A DNA stretch of 64,000 bases from Amaranthus tricolor. Lineage: Eukaryota > Streptophyta > Magnoliopsida > Caryophyllales > Amaranthaceae. The notes beneath the pieces were generated by a model that was not told the origin of the DNA, did no database searches, and saw only the letters and a list, made by a program, of their open reading frames with translations. The stretch is from positions 24,392,647 through 24,456,646 of the forward strand of contig NC_080057.1 in the NCBI RefSeq assembly GCF_026212465.1, written 5' to 3'. The position numbers and the translations under genes were made by a program. Numbering within the stretch: the first letter of the stretch is position 1; each line of letters starts with the position of its first letter. Of the stretch, positions 26,376 to 38,400 are shown one piece after another.

Positions 26376-27745
26376 GATAAAAATGACGTCAAATATTTTT
26401 TATTTTTTTGTTAATTTATATGTTTTAATTTTTAATTATTTAAAAATATGAGGACCAATGAGATACTGCCACATAGACAACTTAACCTCTTAAAGTGGTG
26501 AACCCTCAAACTTAACGGTCAATTAACGTTTTCCATTAAGTGGTAGTCGTTTGCAAAGAAATATATTACATTAGGTAGTTTTTTTGCAAAAAAAAAATAC
26601 ATAAGATATTTTTTTGCAAATAGATCTATAGATAAGATAGTTTCTTATAATTTTCTTATTTGTATTTATGTAAAAGTATAATTATAAACAGCTAATTTAT
26701 ATAAATACACATTTAAATTGAATTTCATAGTACTTGACTACATTTGTTGTCTAATACACATTTAAAATGAATATAATACTTTCTCCGTTTTGAAATACTC
26801 GTTACATTTTTATTATTCACACTATTCATCATTCAAACTTATTTTATATGTTGCGACTATTGTGTAAGAAAAAATATAATCAAATGAGATCTTTTTGAAT
26901 CGTCTAATTGCATACTTTCATAATATTAACTTTTTATAATCTTTATATGTGTATAGTTCAACATAAAATTTATCAAAATATAGCATTATATTACATAAAA
27001 AATCAAATATAGCAAGTATAATACAGCACAAGGTTCCAAGTAGAGGTATTCAAAATTAAATGCCAAATCGAATATTTTTACACACCCCCAAAATCTGGTG
27101 CAACAACTTTTCCTTGTTTTATTTTTGTTATAGGTAAACTTTTCTTTTATTAATTTGTGGTGGGTAATAAGACAAAGAAATAAGTGCACAAAAAATACTA
27201 CTATACGTAAAGAAGATAAAAGAAATATAACAAAATTAATAAATAAAATAAAAAAAAAAGACACAACTAAAATTAACGCATCACTTTTTAAAAAAATAAC
27301 CGTTTTGAAGCGAATACAACACAATAATACCAAAGTCTTTGATCTTTTCGATTACGCATAAGATCAACCTTCAGATGAAAACTTAATAGAATTAACCTTA
27401 AACATCTCACAACTTTTGTACACCAACATTTCATGAAGAAATTTGAGTACTAATCACTAGAAGTGTATTTCATACATGTTTATGATACATACTACCATTA
27501 CACACATTGAATATCACTAAGAATAATGGTTTAGGATTCCACCATGCCCAAGAGGGTGCTAATAAGCATTGACAAAATTTGCACCCTTGGATAAACCATA
27601 CATGATCCCCGAGTTTGCGAGTTACCAAATCAAGACCGAAGTATAGTCCATAGATTAGCAATTGGATTAGATACAAGAACATGTTAGATAAGGTTATTGT
27701 GATGGCTTTTACTCTTGAGTGAAGTCTTCTAATGTAGTATTGTTT
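26376..27745. other. TOE1 3' flank and AT-rich intergenic DNA
   Basis: A partial MITE-like repeat starting 'ctttctccgttttgaaatactc' (about 26780-26960) shares its inner sequence with the Stowaway-like element at 22923. The part next to 27745 probably includes the TOE1 3' UTR. No other gene is seen. Confidence 0.4.
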
Positions 27746-30700
27746 TTAGTTAGATAAGTGGGTTCGACCAACAGCAGCTGATGAAGCAGTGGTGATGGAA
27801 GGGAATCCTGATGATGCTGCAGTAGAGAAGATTGGGGCTGGTATGACCCCACCATGAGCGCATTGGAGTTGCATTTGCCATGCCCATTTCCTCCAAGCTT
27901 CCGATTCAGGTGTCTTCTCTATTGGTGTTTCCTGTCAAATGCAACAGTTCGGTGTTGATACATTCCGATTCTTGCATAAAACGATCTCATCGAAAGACAT
28001 GCCTCATGCTTAGGTTAAATAGCTTAATAATAGAAACTTTTAGCTTATGGGCTTTTTATTTTGATGTCGTCTCACCGTAAGACGGTCTCATACAAGACGG
28101 GCTCAATGACATAAGGTTATAGCTTGCCATCATCCAACCCTCCCCAGACTCTAATCATAGTTTCTATGAGCGGGATATTGGATACAATGATGATGGAATT
28201 TTGAACGAAATAAGACGATTTTAGCCTAAATTCTTGAGTGCAATTAATTTGATCATCCCAAAAGATTTAGTCGGCTACATGAATAAATAGATAAGGGTAT
28301 GGTTTGCCGTCATCCAACCCTCCCCATACTCTAATCATAGTTTCTATGAGCGGGATATATTGGGTACAATGATGATATAATTTTGAACGAAATAAGAAAA
28401 TTTTAGCCTAAAATCTTGAGTGCAATTAACATGGTCATCCCAAAAGATTGGTGTCAGCTACATGAACAAATAGATCAGTTCTACTGCAATCAAAATTATT
28501 CATAAGTTAAATCTACCTGATAGAGAGGAAAAAGCATTGGGTTAAAACCACTCCAAGCAGAAGGGTGATTTGAAGGGAATGTGTGGCCATGATGTACCGG
28601 AGGGACTGCTGATGCTTTAATCAAATTCTGATCCTAAAACACAGCGTTTTGTTTTTTATATAACTTCCGAGCAGAAATAAGGATAATTCTAAAACAAATA
28701 CTACATGCTAAGTGATTCAATGTACTTGCCTTTGTGGCCATGTCGTTTAGCCAACCGCCTCGGTCATGAAGGAAGGAATGGCTATCAGCGATATTGCTCT
28801 TTGTATGAGTATCAGCAAAAGACGGGGTACCTATCCCCAAGTTCAAATCAAGAGTATGTTGGCCGCCTGCGTCAAAAATTCATTAATCAACTGTTTAAGT
28901 AAAAATCATTTTGAACATGATATATATCGGGATTTCGTGGGATCGTACCTCCATTGTCTGCCCCGGGTATTAGCTCATCTCCATATATGCTCGCGTCGAA
29001 GTTTGTGACAGCTTCCTTTCCGTTACATTGTAGAGCTGCCTTGTCATACGCCCTGAATACATAATCGAGAAAAGTTCATTGATCTACAATCGAAACAATT
29101 ACACTAGGACGTGAAGTGGAACAAAAGAAACAAATAACTGAACCTTGCAGCCTCAACTTCACTGTCGTACAGCCCGAGATAAATGTACCTGAATATTCAG
29201 TAACAACAAAGCTCAGATGATGATTTCCGAACATTCGAGTATGGAAATAGGGGATAATCGACCAAATCAGAGCAATGCCGATAAGAGGGTCCCACCTAGG
29301 TAGGATCTGGGTCGAATGTACGCAACATTACCCTTGTTAGTAATAGCAAAAATCATCTACCATAAGACTCAGTTCAGGTTATCAACATCTTACTTCTTTC
29401 CTAAGAGTTGTCCCATTCGAGCTTCCCATCGACCGCATTTGTGCAGTGTTACTCCTCTATATTTCGAGCTTCCTCTCGAAAATCCAGTGCTCTGACGGCG
29501 AAGAAGATGCACAAATTCTTCCTTAGTCGAGCCATTCATCTGTGAAACAACATCCATAATGATGTTCCGCAATGAAAAACTACATACACTCACTCAACAA
29601 CTCCATCACCGATAACTTACTTGTTTAAGATCATCTTCATAATCACTAACATCAAAGTTAATATCAGCATCCACCCCACGAAATTTGATTGCCGCTCTAT
29701 CATATGCCCTGAATCAAAATGCCAGTAGAATGAACACTTCTCCCCTATGCAAATTCTTAAATGAGATGATCCCATGGTGAGACAATCTCTAATGGGTTGG
29801 CCCATTTACATTTACGGCACGTTTAGTAGGTGGTAATAAACGATAATGGAAATAAAAACTAGTGTAATTTTGGTTGAAAAATCTCTTGGCTACCTTGATG
29901 GCCATACTTGTCCAACTTCAATCATTTCATTTTCTTCATAAAATTTATTCCAATGTATTTCCATTGGGAGAGGAGCTGTTAGGTGATAATGGAAATATAA
30001 ACAAAAGAACTTTTTGTGATCAAATCAAAGTTTCACCCATGGATGGAAATGACATCAAACTTTTGATGAAATTTTACACTATAATCATTCTCATTATCAC
30101 CATTTAGTACCACTAACCAAATAAGGCGTTAGTGTGTTAAAATGATTACTTACAATTTAAAATTAATTAATTATAAAAATGGTTTAACCATATGAGTCAG
30201 TTTCCTGATGAGACAGTCTCATACAAGAACAGCTGTATCCCATAACATCATCATTCATCACATAAAACAAATTAAAATAAAGGGTAAAACAGTTTCAAAG
30301 AAGAGGGTTGGAATTGAAATGGATCATTCACCTAGCAGCAGCATGAGCAGTATCAAATCCCCCTAGAATATCAATTGAACAAATTAGATTTATCAGATAT
30401 ATAAACAAGCTTCTAGAAGCATTTTCAATCTATAACCATCATATCCATCCCTATAAGGAAACAAATGCTTACCCAAATACACTTGCTTCCCATTATCCCT
30501 GCAATTTCACAATAAATGCATTAATTTTAAATGACCTTACTAACCAACACTGCTAAACATTGAAAAATAATGAGAATATCAATCAATTAAAATATAACAA
30601 ATTACAAAATATTGTATATTTTGAATTAAATTATGCGGTCCTTTATTTTGATAGGCCAAAAATCTATACTTATTTCGAATGATAATAAATTATATTTAAA

Positions 30701-31705
30701 TGACTCAATCAAATCATATACTTATTGCGAACACCTCTAAACTCGGCCCAAATAGACGGAATTTTATAAACATTAATTATATTGACTAGAATAACGTTAA
30801 AATTAAAATTTATCAAACATTAAATTTGGTGACGAGGTTGCATATATCCGACCCCTTCAAACCCAGTCCAAATGGACGGAATTTTATAAACATTAATTAT
30901 ATTGACTACAATAACGTTAAAATTAAAATTTATCAAACATTAAATTTGGCGACGCAGTTACATATATCCGACCCCTTCAAATCCAGCCCAAATGGACGGA
31001 ATTTTATAAACATTAATTATATTGACTAGAATAACGTTAAAATTAAAATTTATCACCAAAAACCATCAAAATTAGGCACAACTACAAAAACGGCATCAGA
31101 TTCGACTATATGAACAAGATATCAGTTCTTACTTCCTACCATTCAAGTTAGGCAAAAATCATAATAAACTTACCATAGATAATGTTAAAAACATTCACAT
31201 TGCCAATTCATCTGATGATCAAAACAAAAATGATAAAAAAAAGAAAGAAAAACAGTAAACCAGATGATCAATACCAGATATGAGATTCCCATCTACCAGT
31301 TCTACGATAAAAAGTAACACCACGATACTGAGAACTTCTGGACCTTGGACCCCTTCTACTTTTCTTAACTTGTTGTGATTGATGATTTTGAGTAATCAAC
31401 GATCTGACCTCAACCAAACCCATAACTGGGTGATTCTGACTCTGACCCTGACCCGGAATTGCAGAAAGTGGGAAAAAGTCTTTGGTAACAAACCCATTTG
31501 AAGCAGACCCGTGATCCGATTCTAACGGGTAATCATCACTTCCATTGTTAGTGTAAGAATTTTTAAGAATATCGAAACTGTAACCAAAATTTTGGGAATT
31601 AGAAGAGATAGAATCGGTATTATTATCAATCGAAGAATTGGAAGCACAGGAATGTTCGGAATTATTAGAAACGGGTGAAAAAATACACAGATTAAGATCC
31701 AACAT
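27746..31705 (-). CDS. TOE1: AP2-type repressor, TOE1/RAP2.7-like, with two AP2 domains
   Basis: Nuclear transcription factor of the euAP2 class; TOE1-type members repress flowering and juvenile-to-adult change and are silenced by miR172. The exons on the minus strand are 31275-31705, 30473-30498 (26 nt), 30332-30362 (31 nt), 29621-29708, 29394-29539, 29144-29188, 28949-29052, 28730-28866, 28517-28633 and 27746-27931, giving 436 aa in phase. The MLDLNL start, [15 protein letters not shown] and [20 protein letters not shown] are the hallmark order of TOE1 rather than AP2. First AP2 domain is about 126-190, second about 215-280 ([19 protein letters not shown]). A C-terminal LDLNLG is an EAR-type repression motif. 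AASSGF near the C-terminus is encoded by the miR172 site. Oddities: the first AP2 domain has [10 protein letters not shown] where the family usually has DCGKQ, and the exon 8 donor appears to be GC. Confidence 0.94.
27802..27822 (-). promoter_or_regulatory. miR172 target site in TOE1 exon 10
   Basis: On the minus strand these 21 nt read from CTGCAGCATC to ATCAGGATTCC, the canonical coding-region miR172 target of AP2/TOE messages; they encode the AASSGF peptide. The match to the standard AP2-type site is essentially complete, so the message should be repressed by miR172 through cleavage and translational block. Confidence 0.93.
28111..28475 (+). repeat. Tandem pair of RTE-LINE 3' tails in TOE1 intron 9
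   Basis: Two direct copies of about 180 bp (28111-28290 and 28293-28470) each contain 'catagtttctatgagcggga' and a following 'acaatgatgat' tail, then 'gaacgaaataaga' and 'ggctacatga'. The core is the complement of the 3' end seen at 23300 and 12060, so these copies lie in plus orientation. The copies are similar, so one probably arose by local duplication. Confidence 0.7.
29817..30127. mobile_element. MITE-like element in TOE1 intron 3
   Basis: Loose terminal inverted repeats: 'cgtttagtaggtggtaataa' on the left and, on the right, 'ccatttagtaccactaacc'. The copy is about 310 bp, non-coding and AT-rich. Target duplication not resolved. Confidence 0.45.
30736..31055. repeat. 120-bp tandem repeat in TOE1 intron 1
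   Basis: Nearly three copies of a unit with exact 120-bp period; 'gacggaattttataaac' starts near 30755, 30875 and 30995. Copies two and three are close to identical and copy one is diverged on its left side. The open frame visible on the plus strand is a by-product of the repeat. Confidence 0.9.
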
Positions 31706-34106
31706 TGTTGATTTTTTGCTGGTGGATGAATTTGTGATGAGATTAAAAGCAAAAGGGGTTGGTGGGCATATTGTGTAACCAATGAAAAGGGGAAATAAAA
31801 TGGAGAGAATTAAAGAGAAAGCTTAAAGTAAATAGTAATGGCGGATTGCGTAAGAAAAGGGGAAGAGCAGAGAGAGTTAAATTAAGTCGTATCAGATTGA
31901 GAAGAGAGAGAAGGAGACAGGACGGAGGAGAGAGAAGCATATAAATTTCCGGTGGGTTTAGGAGAGGTTTATTATTGCTCGTCCTATCCCATAGAATTTG
32001 CTAGAACCATAAAATTTGAAAATTAATAATTGTGGGTAAAAAAAATATTTATAGACTAATTGGAGAAACATGTAGATTAGAAGAAATAAAAATTTAGAAG
32101 GTGTGGATTAAAATTAATTAAAAAGTTTTATAAAATAGATCAAAATAAAAAATGCAGCAAAAATTTGTCAAATGAGAGTACTTTCTACACAACTATTTTA
32201 TTGGTATTGTTCGGTATTCAAATTTATTTCCGAGAATGTGCTAGAAAAAAAATATAATATCTTTGTTTAGAGACATTGCCACGCAAGTATTTTTGCTATT
32301 GTTCGATATTCAAAGTTATTTTTTTATTGCCTATAAAGAAATATAGTTATATGAAATTTTGTTTGAATTGTCTAATTGCATATTTTTATAATATCAAATT
32401 TTATAATTTTTAGTTATTCATAACTCAAGATATAAAAGGCCAAAAAAACATATTGAATTGTGTAATAAAGGTAATATATCAAATATAATGAAATGAATGA
32501 AATAGCTAAATGAAATCTAGTTTAAATACCATACTTTTATAATATTAAATTTTTATAAATTTTAATTTACATAGTCATGTGGAATCGTGTTTAATTCGTC
32601 TCAATACAAGAATTATTAATATTAACTTTTTATAATTTTAAATTAAGAATAATTTGAAATATTAAGAGTTAAAATGTTATCAAAATAAGAATAAAAAATT
32701 AAATGGAATAATTAGGTATATATTAAAACAACACATTCAATTACCAAATAAAACAAAATGAGAGGAGCAACTATAATGAAAAAATAAATATTTTTATATT
32801 CTGGCAGTGTTTTTTGGGGCCTATGTTTGTACAGGCTATCGGCTAAATTTAGGACTAGGAATTAGGATTCAGATTAGATGAATTGGAATTTGGAATACTC
32901 CTTTTATGCTTTCACTTTTTTATATTTTCCTTTTTTTTTTAACTAAGGAATCTTTATTTAAATTTTTGTTCGGATTCTGAATATAATATTTTGGGTTAAT
33001 TTATTTAATTTTTACTTTTTTATGTATGTAATTTATTTGATGATTTGATTTTTATTTTTATAAATAATTTCTTTAGGTTAAGTTGGGTTTTTAACGATAT
33101 CGTTCAATCAAGTTAATTTTGGACAAATTCTTTTTCATAGTTGGTAAGAATTAAGCTTTGGCGTAAGAGTGAAAGAAATAACTTTCAACTGCTAAATCAA
33201 CTTGTCACTCTCTTAGTTTCATTATTTTTTTAAATTAAGTATAAATGTCAAAAATATTAGCGTGTCCTAAACCGAATTATGTATGATCTTAGTGGTTTTA
33301 AATTAGGTAAAATTAGAGTTGTTAATTCGGGACATCAGATCTATTTTAGATCAAATGTTTAGGATCTGTTCAGAATCAAGTCTTGTGTCCACATTACCTT
33401 TTACATAATTAAAAATTTATGACCCTATTTTAAAATTAGGTTAAAACCGATTTTGATTACAAAATTAGCTAAATATAATTATCAAATTTATTTTGAACAA
33501 CTCTCGTTAAAATCATAACTTTTCTTCTTTCTATGTTGGATTTAGATTTATTTGTATGTGCTATAAATGTTGTTAGTAATGACTAATGAGGAAAAGATGA
33601 GAAAAATCATTTGAAGAAGTGCTTAGATTTATATAAGCATTCTAACAATCAAATGTGGGCATCGTGGTTTATCATTGATAAGATTTGTCATGAATGGGTT
33701 GAATTTGAATCAGATTCAATCCGATTGAGATTAAAATTTATTTATTTTAGCTTTTTAGGGATCCAAAATTTATCTCAAATATATGATCTGAATATATTAA
33801 ATCTAAATAAAAATTCAAATTCGTAGGACCAAAAGATTTTAGATTCAGAACAAGATCCATCAAATCCGACAGATTGAGGGTAAAATAAATCCTTAATGGA
33901 TCTTAATCTAATTGTTTATACTTTACTTTTTTTTTACATTTTAAGATTTAGTTGGTTCCAAAATAAGTCCATAAACCATATACAAAACTAAAATGTATTT
34001 AAATAAATGTAAAAGACCACATATACATAAAAGGAAAAATCGGATAGGTTGGGTTTATTTTTTACACATAGAAATTCCATTGAAACTTATAAATTCAGTT
34101 CACTTC
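31706..34106. other. TOE1 upstream region and AT-rich repeats
   Basis: TOE1 leader and promoter lie at about 31706-32000 on the minus strand; the leader is rich in CT on the coding strand. Relics of the Stowaway-like family occur at about 32180-32470 and 32560-32720 ('tttaattcgtctcaatacaa'). No gene is seen in 32720-34100. Confidence 0.45.
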
Positions 34107-34560
34107 GAGAAACAAAATCAATACTATCGATTGGTCAAATAAGCCAATAATCAACGACCAAGAACTGTCAAACAATCTTTTAAGTACAAACAATAAGAGA
34201 ATCAAGCATTATCTCAGTTGGAGCAACTATTACCTTCTTTTATTTAAGGTCATGATTTCAATTCATACCCAATCATCTCTTCCTCTCCGCCTACCGTGTA
34301 ACAAAATAAATACTTCTTATATCCCATTAAAATCGCATCCTTTCGACAAACAAAATCATACTACCATCGACTGGTCAAATAAGCCAACAACCAACGACCA
34401 AGAACCATCAAACAATCCTTTTAAGCACCAGCAATAAGAAAATCGAATATTATCTCGGTTATAACAAGTTACATCTTTCTTCATACAAGGTCATAAGATC
34501 AATTATTCATACCCAAATCATCCCCTCCTCTCACCCTGCGATCTAATCAGAACAAATACA
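34107..34560. repeat. Tandem duplication, period 240 bp
   Basis: Two copies, about 34107-34346 and 34347-34560, share 'ggtcaaataagccaa', 'caacgaccaagaac', 'tcaaacaatc', 'tatctc(a/g)gtt' and 'tcatacccaa' in the same order with 240-bp spacing. Non-coding. Confidence 0.75.
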
Positions 34561-34666
34561 AGCAATAACATGTTCACAACTTTTTAAATAAGACAGTCTT
34601 ATAGTGAGACTAGCAATAAAAGACAGTCTCATATTAAGACTAGTTTTATTGCGCTAACTTGTATTT

Positions 34667-34920
34667 CCTCCTATTCTCCTTACGTGTTCCATTTACTTTT
34701 GGAGCACTATTTATCTAGTATTCTTAAATTGTATTTTATTATTAATCTATAAGTTAAAAAATAGTCACGTGGGATCTTTTTTGATTCCTTTTAATATAAA
34801 TTTTATCAATATAAATTTTTTATAATTTTTAATTATACATAATTAGATATATTATAAATTGAATAGGTGCATTAGATAGAGTACATAAAATAAATGAGAC
34901 ACCTAAAATGAATAGGAGGG
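34667..34920. mobile_element. Stowaway-like MITE upstream of RVE8
   Basis: Terminal inverted repeats: 'cctcctattctcctta' on the left and, on the right, 'aaaatgaataggagg'. The inner sequence 'aaaaaatagtcacgtgggat' is shared with the element at 22923 ('atatagtcatgtgagatc'). It lies about 500 bp upstream of the RVE8 start codon. Confidence 0.65.
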
Positions 34921-35424
34921 GTATATTAGTGAGTTAAAGTGATACGCACAATTAATAATGAATTACAAAAGCGAGTTTGAGCCCGAATACTGAGACAGTT
35001 TCATATAAATAGTGAGTGGTAAAAATGTTTGGGTGAGAAAAACAACACGTGTCAACATGTGAAAGAACATCAAAAACAAGTGATATTGTGTATGGTTGAC
35101 AACAATGGACCCGCAATAGAGGATTATACTATACAACACAAGTTTAGCTGAATGGTTGACAATGAAACCAAACTTGCCCACCTCTTCCTTGATTCCATTT
35201 CCACCCACACATTTAAAATCCCCCCTTTCCCCCTTCACATCTTCCACCTTCACTTTCATGGTTTCCATGGTGGGCCCTACATAACTCCATTTCATTGGGT
35301 TTACTTATGTATCTAAGATCACCACATCTCATACAAGATACTCCTTAGTCTTTACCATTGTTAGTGGAGTTTGTTTAGCACTTGAAAAAAGCGTCGCTAA
35401 TTGAACAATCTTGACACTTTTGAC
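34921..35424 (+). promoter_or_regulatory. RVE8 proximal promoter and leader with a G-box
   Basis: An ACACGTGT G-box lies at 35045-35052, about 375 bp before the start codon. G-boxes are bound by bHLH and bZIP factors and are common in morning-phased genes. No TATA box is assigned with confidence, and no evening element was found in this stretch. Confidence 0.4.
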
Positions 35425-38400
35425 ATGAATACGCCGCAGTCCAATACTCCACCTAGTACGTCCGGAGAAGGGTCATCGGGAAAGAAAGTAAGGAAGCCTT
35501 ATACAATCACTAAGTCTCGTGAGAGTTGGACAGATGAAGAACATGATAAATTTCTTGAAGCTCTTCAACTGTATGTTTTTTGATTTTCTACTACTAACAA
35601 TTTTTTGTACTCAGATTATTAATGGGTTTGCTTTGGAGAGTTTTTTCATTATTTAATTTTCTGGGGTTGATTTATTTTGTGTTTGATTTTGCATTAGTTA
35701 AATTGTTATTGGAAGTTGAGTCTGTTGTGATCGGAATGAGATTAGGTTTCTTATTTGTTGATGTTTGATGGAAAATTTGAGCTAGAGCTGCCTGTGTGTG
35801 TGTGCGCTTGCGAGCGTGCTTGTGTTCTTCAAACTATGTGTAAGCGTAGTCATAGTTATGGTTGTGCGGATGAATTTCTCACTTTTAATTAATATGTTTG
35901 GATCAGGATTTAGGAGGGGAAGGGAAGGGTAGGAAAGGGGAAGGGAAAGGAAGGGGAATGAACAACATGGGGAGTTTCCTTTGTTTGTTTAGAAGGAACT
36001 AGGAAGGGAAGGTCAAGGAAGTGAAGAGAAGGGGAAGGAAAGGAAAGGTAGGAGATTGAATAACAAGGGGAGTCTGAAGGGTATGGAAGTGAGGGGAAGA
36101 GGAAAGAAAGGGGAAGGAAAGAAAAGGAAAGGGGAAGGAAAGGAAATGAAAGGAAGGGGATTGAATAACATGGGTAGTTTCCTAGGAAGGGAAGGTCAAG
36201 GAAGTGAAGTGAAGAGGAAGGGGAAGGAAGGAATCTAGGAGATTGAATAACAAGGGGAGTCTAAAGGGTGTGGAAGTGAGGGGAAGAGGAAAGGGAAGGG
36301 GAAGGAAAGGAAAGGCTGGGAATTGAATAATATGGGTAGTTTCCCTTGTTTGTTTAGAAGGAAATGGGAAGGGAAGGGCAAGGAAGTGAAGGGAAGGGGA
36401 AGGGAAGGAAAGGTAGGCGATTGAATAACAAGGGGAGTCTGAAGGGTATGGAAGTGAGGGGAAGAGAAAAGGAAGGGGAAGGAAAAGAAAAAAGGGGATT
36501 TAATAACATGGGTAGTTTCCCTTGTTTGTTTAGCGGGAAGGACAAGGAAGTGAAGGGAAGGGAAAAGGGAGGGGAAGGGAAGGAAAGAAAGGGAATTGAA
36601 TTACAAGTGTTTCTTGTTTGTTTAGCGGGAACATAAGGTAAATCCCTACCTAGGGGTGAACTTGGTCGTGCATCACCTCCAAAAATGGTATTCAAACAAA
36701 AGAAAATGTATTGTCCGTATGGCATATCCATTTTCTTCCTTTTCCTTTAATTACTTCAATTTAAATGTAGTGTAAATAGGCCAAAAGAAGTGCATGAACC
36801 TGTTACAAGCAAAGGCTTACCTTATTCAAGGGAGGCTTGTGTAATGGAATTAACCTTTGATATGAAAGCGTAATGCTAAGACTTTCTTCGTTGAAAGGAA
36901 AACAATTCCAACCCTGAATGTATTGAAGAGTATATTTCAACTGGTATCGAGTGTGTTAACATTACTTTCATTGCTGGTTACTTGGTATAGGTGTTACACA
37001 TAAATGTAGAAGTGAGGGCAAGGAGTTAAGTAGGGAGGTACGCTATATGTGATGTAGATGAAATGTGCATCCCTTCCTTCTTTATGGTAGAACAACATAT
37101 TTACACCCTTGGTAAACCTTTTTTAAGCATTTGAAAATATGTTCCCTCTATCAGTAATCCAAGGATCCGGAAATCATTTTTCCTAAAACATTGTCCGAGA
37201 AATGAGGTTGATAACATGAATTATGATGAGGAGTGGCATATGGGATGAAGCAGCTGCTTCGCTTCTCTAGATATCAGCAGTCTGCTTCATGTAGGATTAT
37301 TGTATCTGTTGGTTGATTTTTTGCTTTTTATTCTTGACTGAGACCCACTATTTGTCATCCCTGAACTTAAATGTGTTTTAGGCTCTTGGGACATCCATTG
37401 TTGCCGGTATTATTACTTGAAATAAATCTTTTGCTTTCTTTATGGATTGTTTAGGTTTGATCGTGATTGGAAGAAAATTGAAGATTTTGTCGGTTCAAAA
37501 ACTGTGATTCAGGTTTCCGTTTCTTTATTGACATAACTTTTTATCTGTTTGTTTGCTCCGGCAAGGGCCAAGGGGTACCTTTTACATGCTCCAGTACTTC
37601 CGTTACTCAATTGAAAAATATTGGTGCTATATGAGCTCATACTATGTTTTAGTGCTTCATCTAATATGCAACACCTTATGGCATAGGTAAGACAAACCGA
37701 TAAGTAAATGACTGATAGGATAGTTGAAGATACTCAAGGTAGTCACTTTCAACATATAACTTTCAAGCCTTAAAGTTAATTTCTTTCCCCATGGTTTCCA
37801 TTACCAAGACAAATTGTATGAGTTTGCGAGTTATGCTAAAAAATATACTAATCGGCAAGTTGATCAATGTACTACAAGATTTCATCGACGCTCATTGCAC
37901 TCTGCCTAATACTGGACTTTGCGAACTGTATTGAGAGTACATATTTTCATACAATAGCATGTCATGCTTTGAGTGTAGTGCATGATCAACTTCTAGTTCT
38001 AGTTAGAGTCCTTGAGTAATCGGAGCGTTTGCCTTTGTTTTCTAATGACCTGGCCCAAAATCATCACATTAGAAACCTGACCGGCGACCCAAATGGACAT
38101 AGCCAGTTTGGAAAATGTTTTCTTCAGGAAATCAGAAAATCACTAGCTTTGGAGTTTGAACTTTGGACACGTGACTTTTTTTTCCCTACTTTTGGACATT
38201 TTTTTTATATTGAGTTATGTTTCTGCAGATTAGAAGCCATGCCCAGAAATATTTTTTAAAAGTTCAAAAAAATGGTACTGCAGCACATGTGCCACCACCT
38301 CGGCCTAAGCGTAAGGCGGCTCATCCTTACCCCCAAAAAGCACCAAAAAATGGTTTGTCATGGTCAGATTTGATTAATGCAACTATTATTGGTATTATAT

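Noticed and set aside
30826..31029. Frame of 67 codons with a duplicated peptide
   Set aside because: It is the 120-bp tandem repeat in a TOE1 intron, read on the strand opposite to the gene.
36354..36731. Long frames on both strands, rich in Pro/Ser/Phe or Gly/Lys
   Set aside because: They are by-products of the polypurine minisatellite; no start context or family resemblance.
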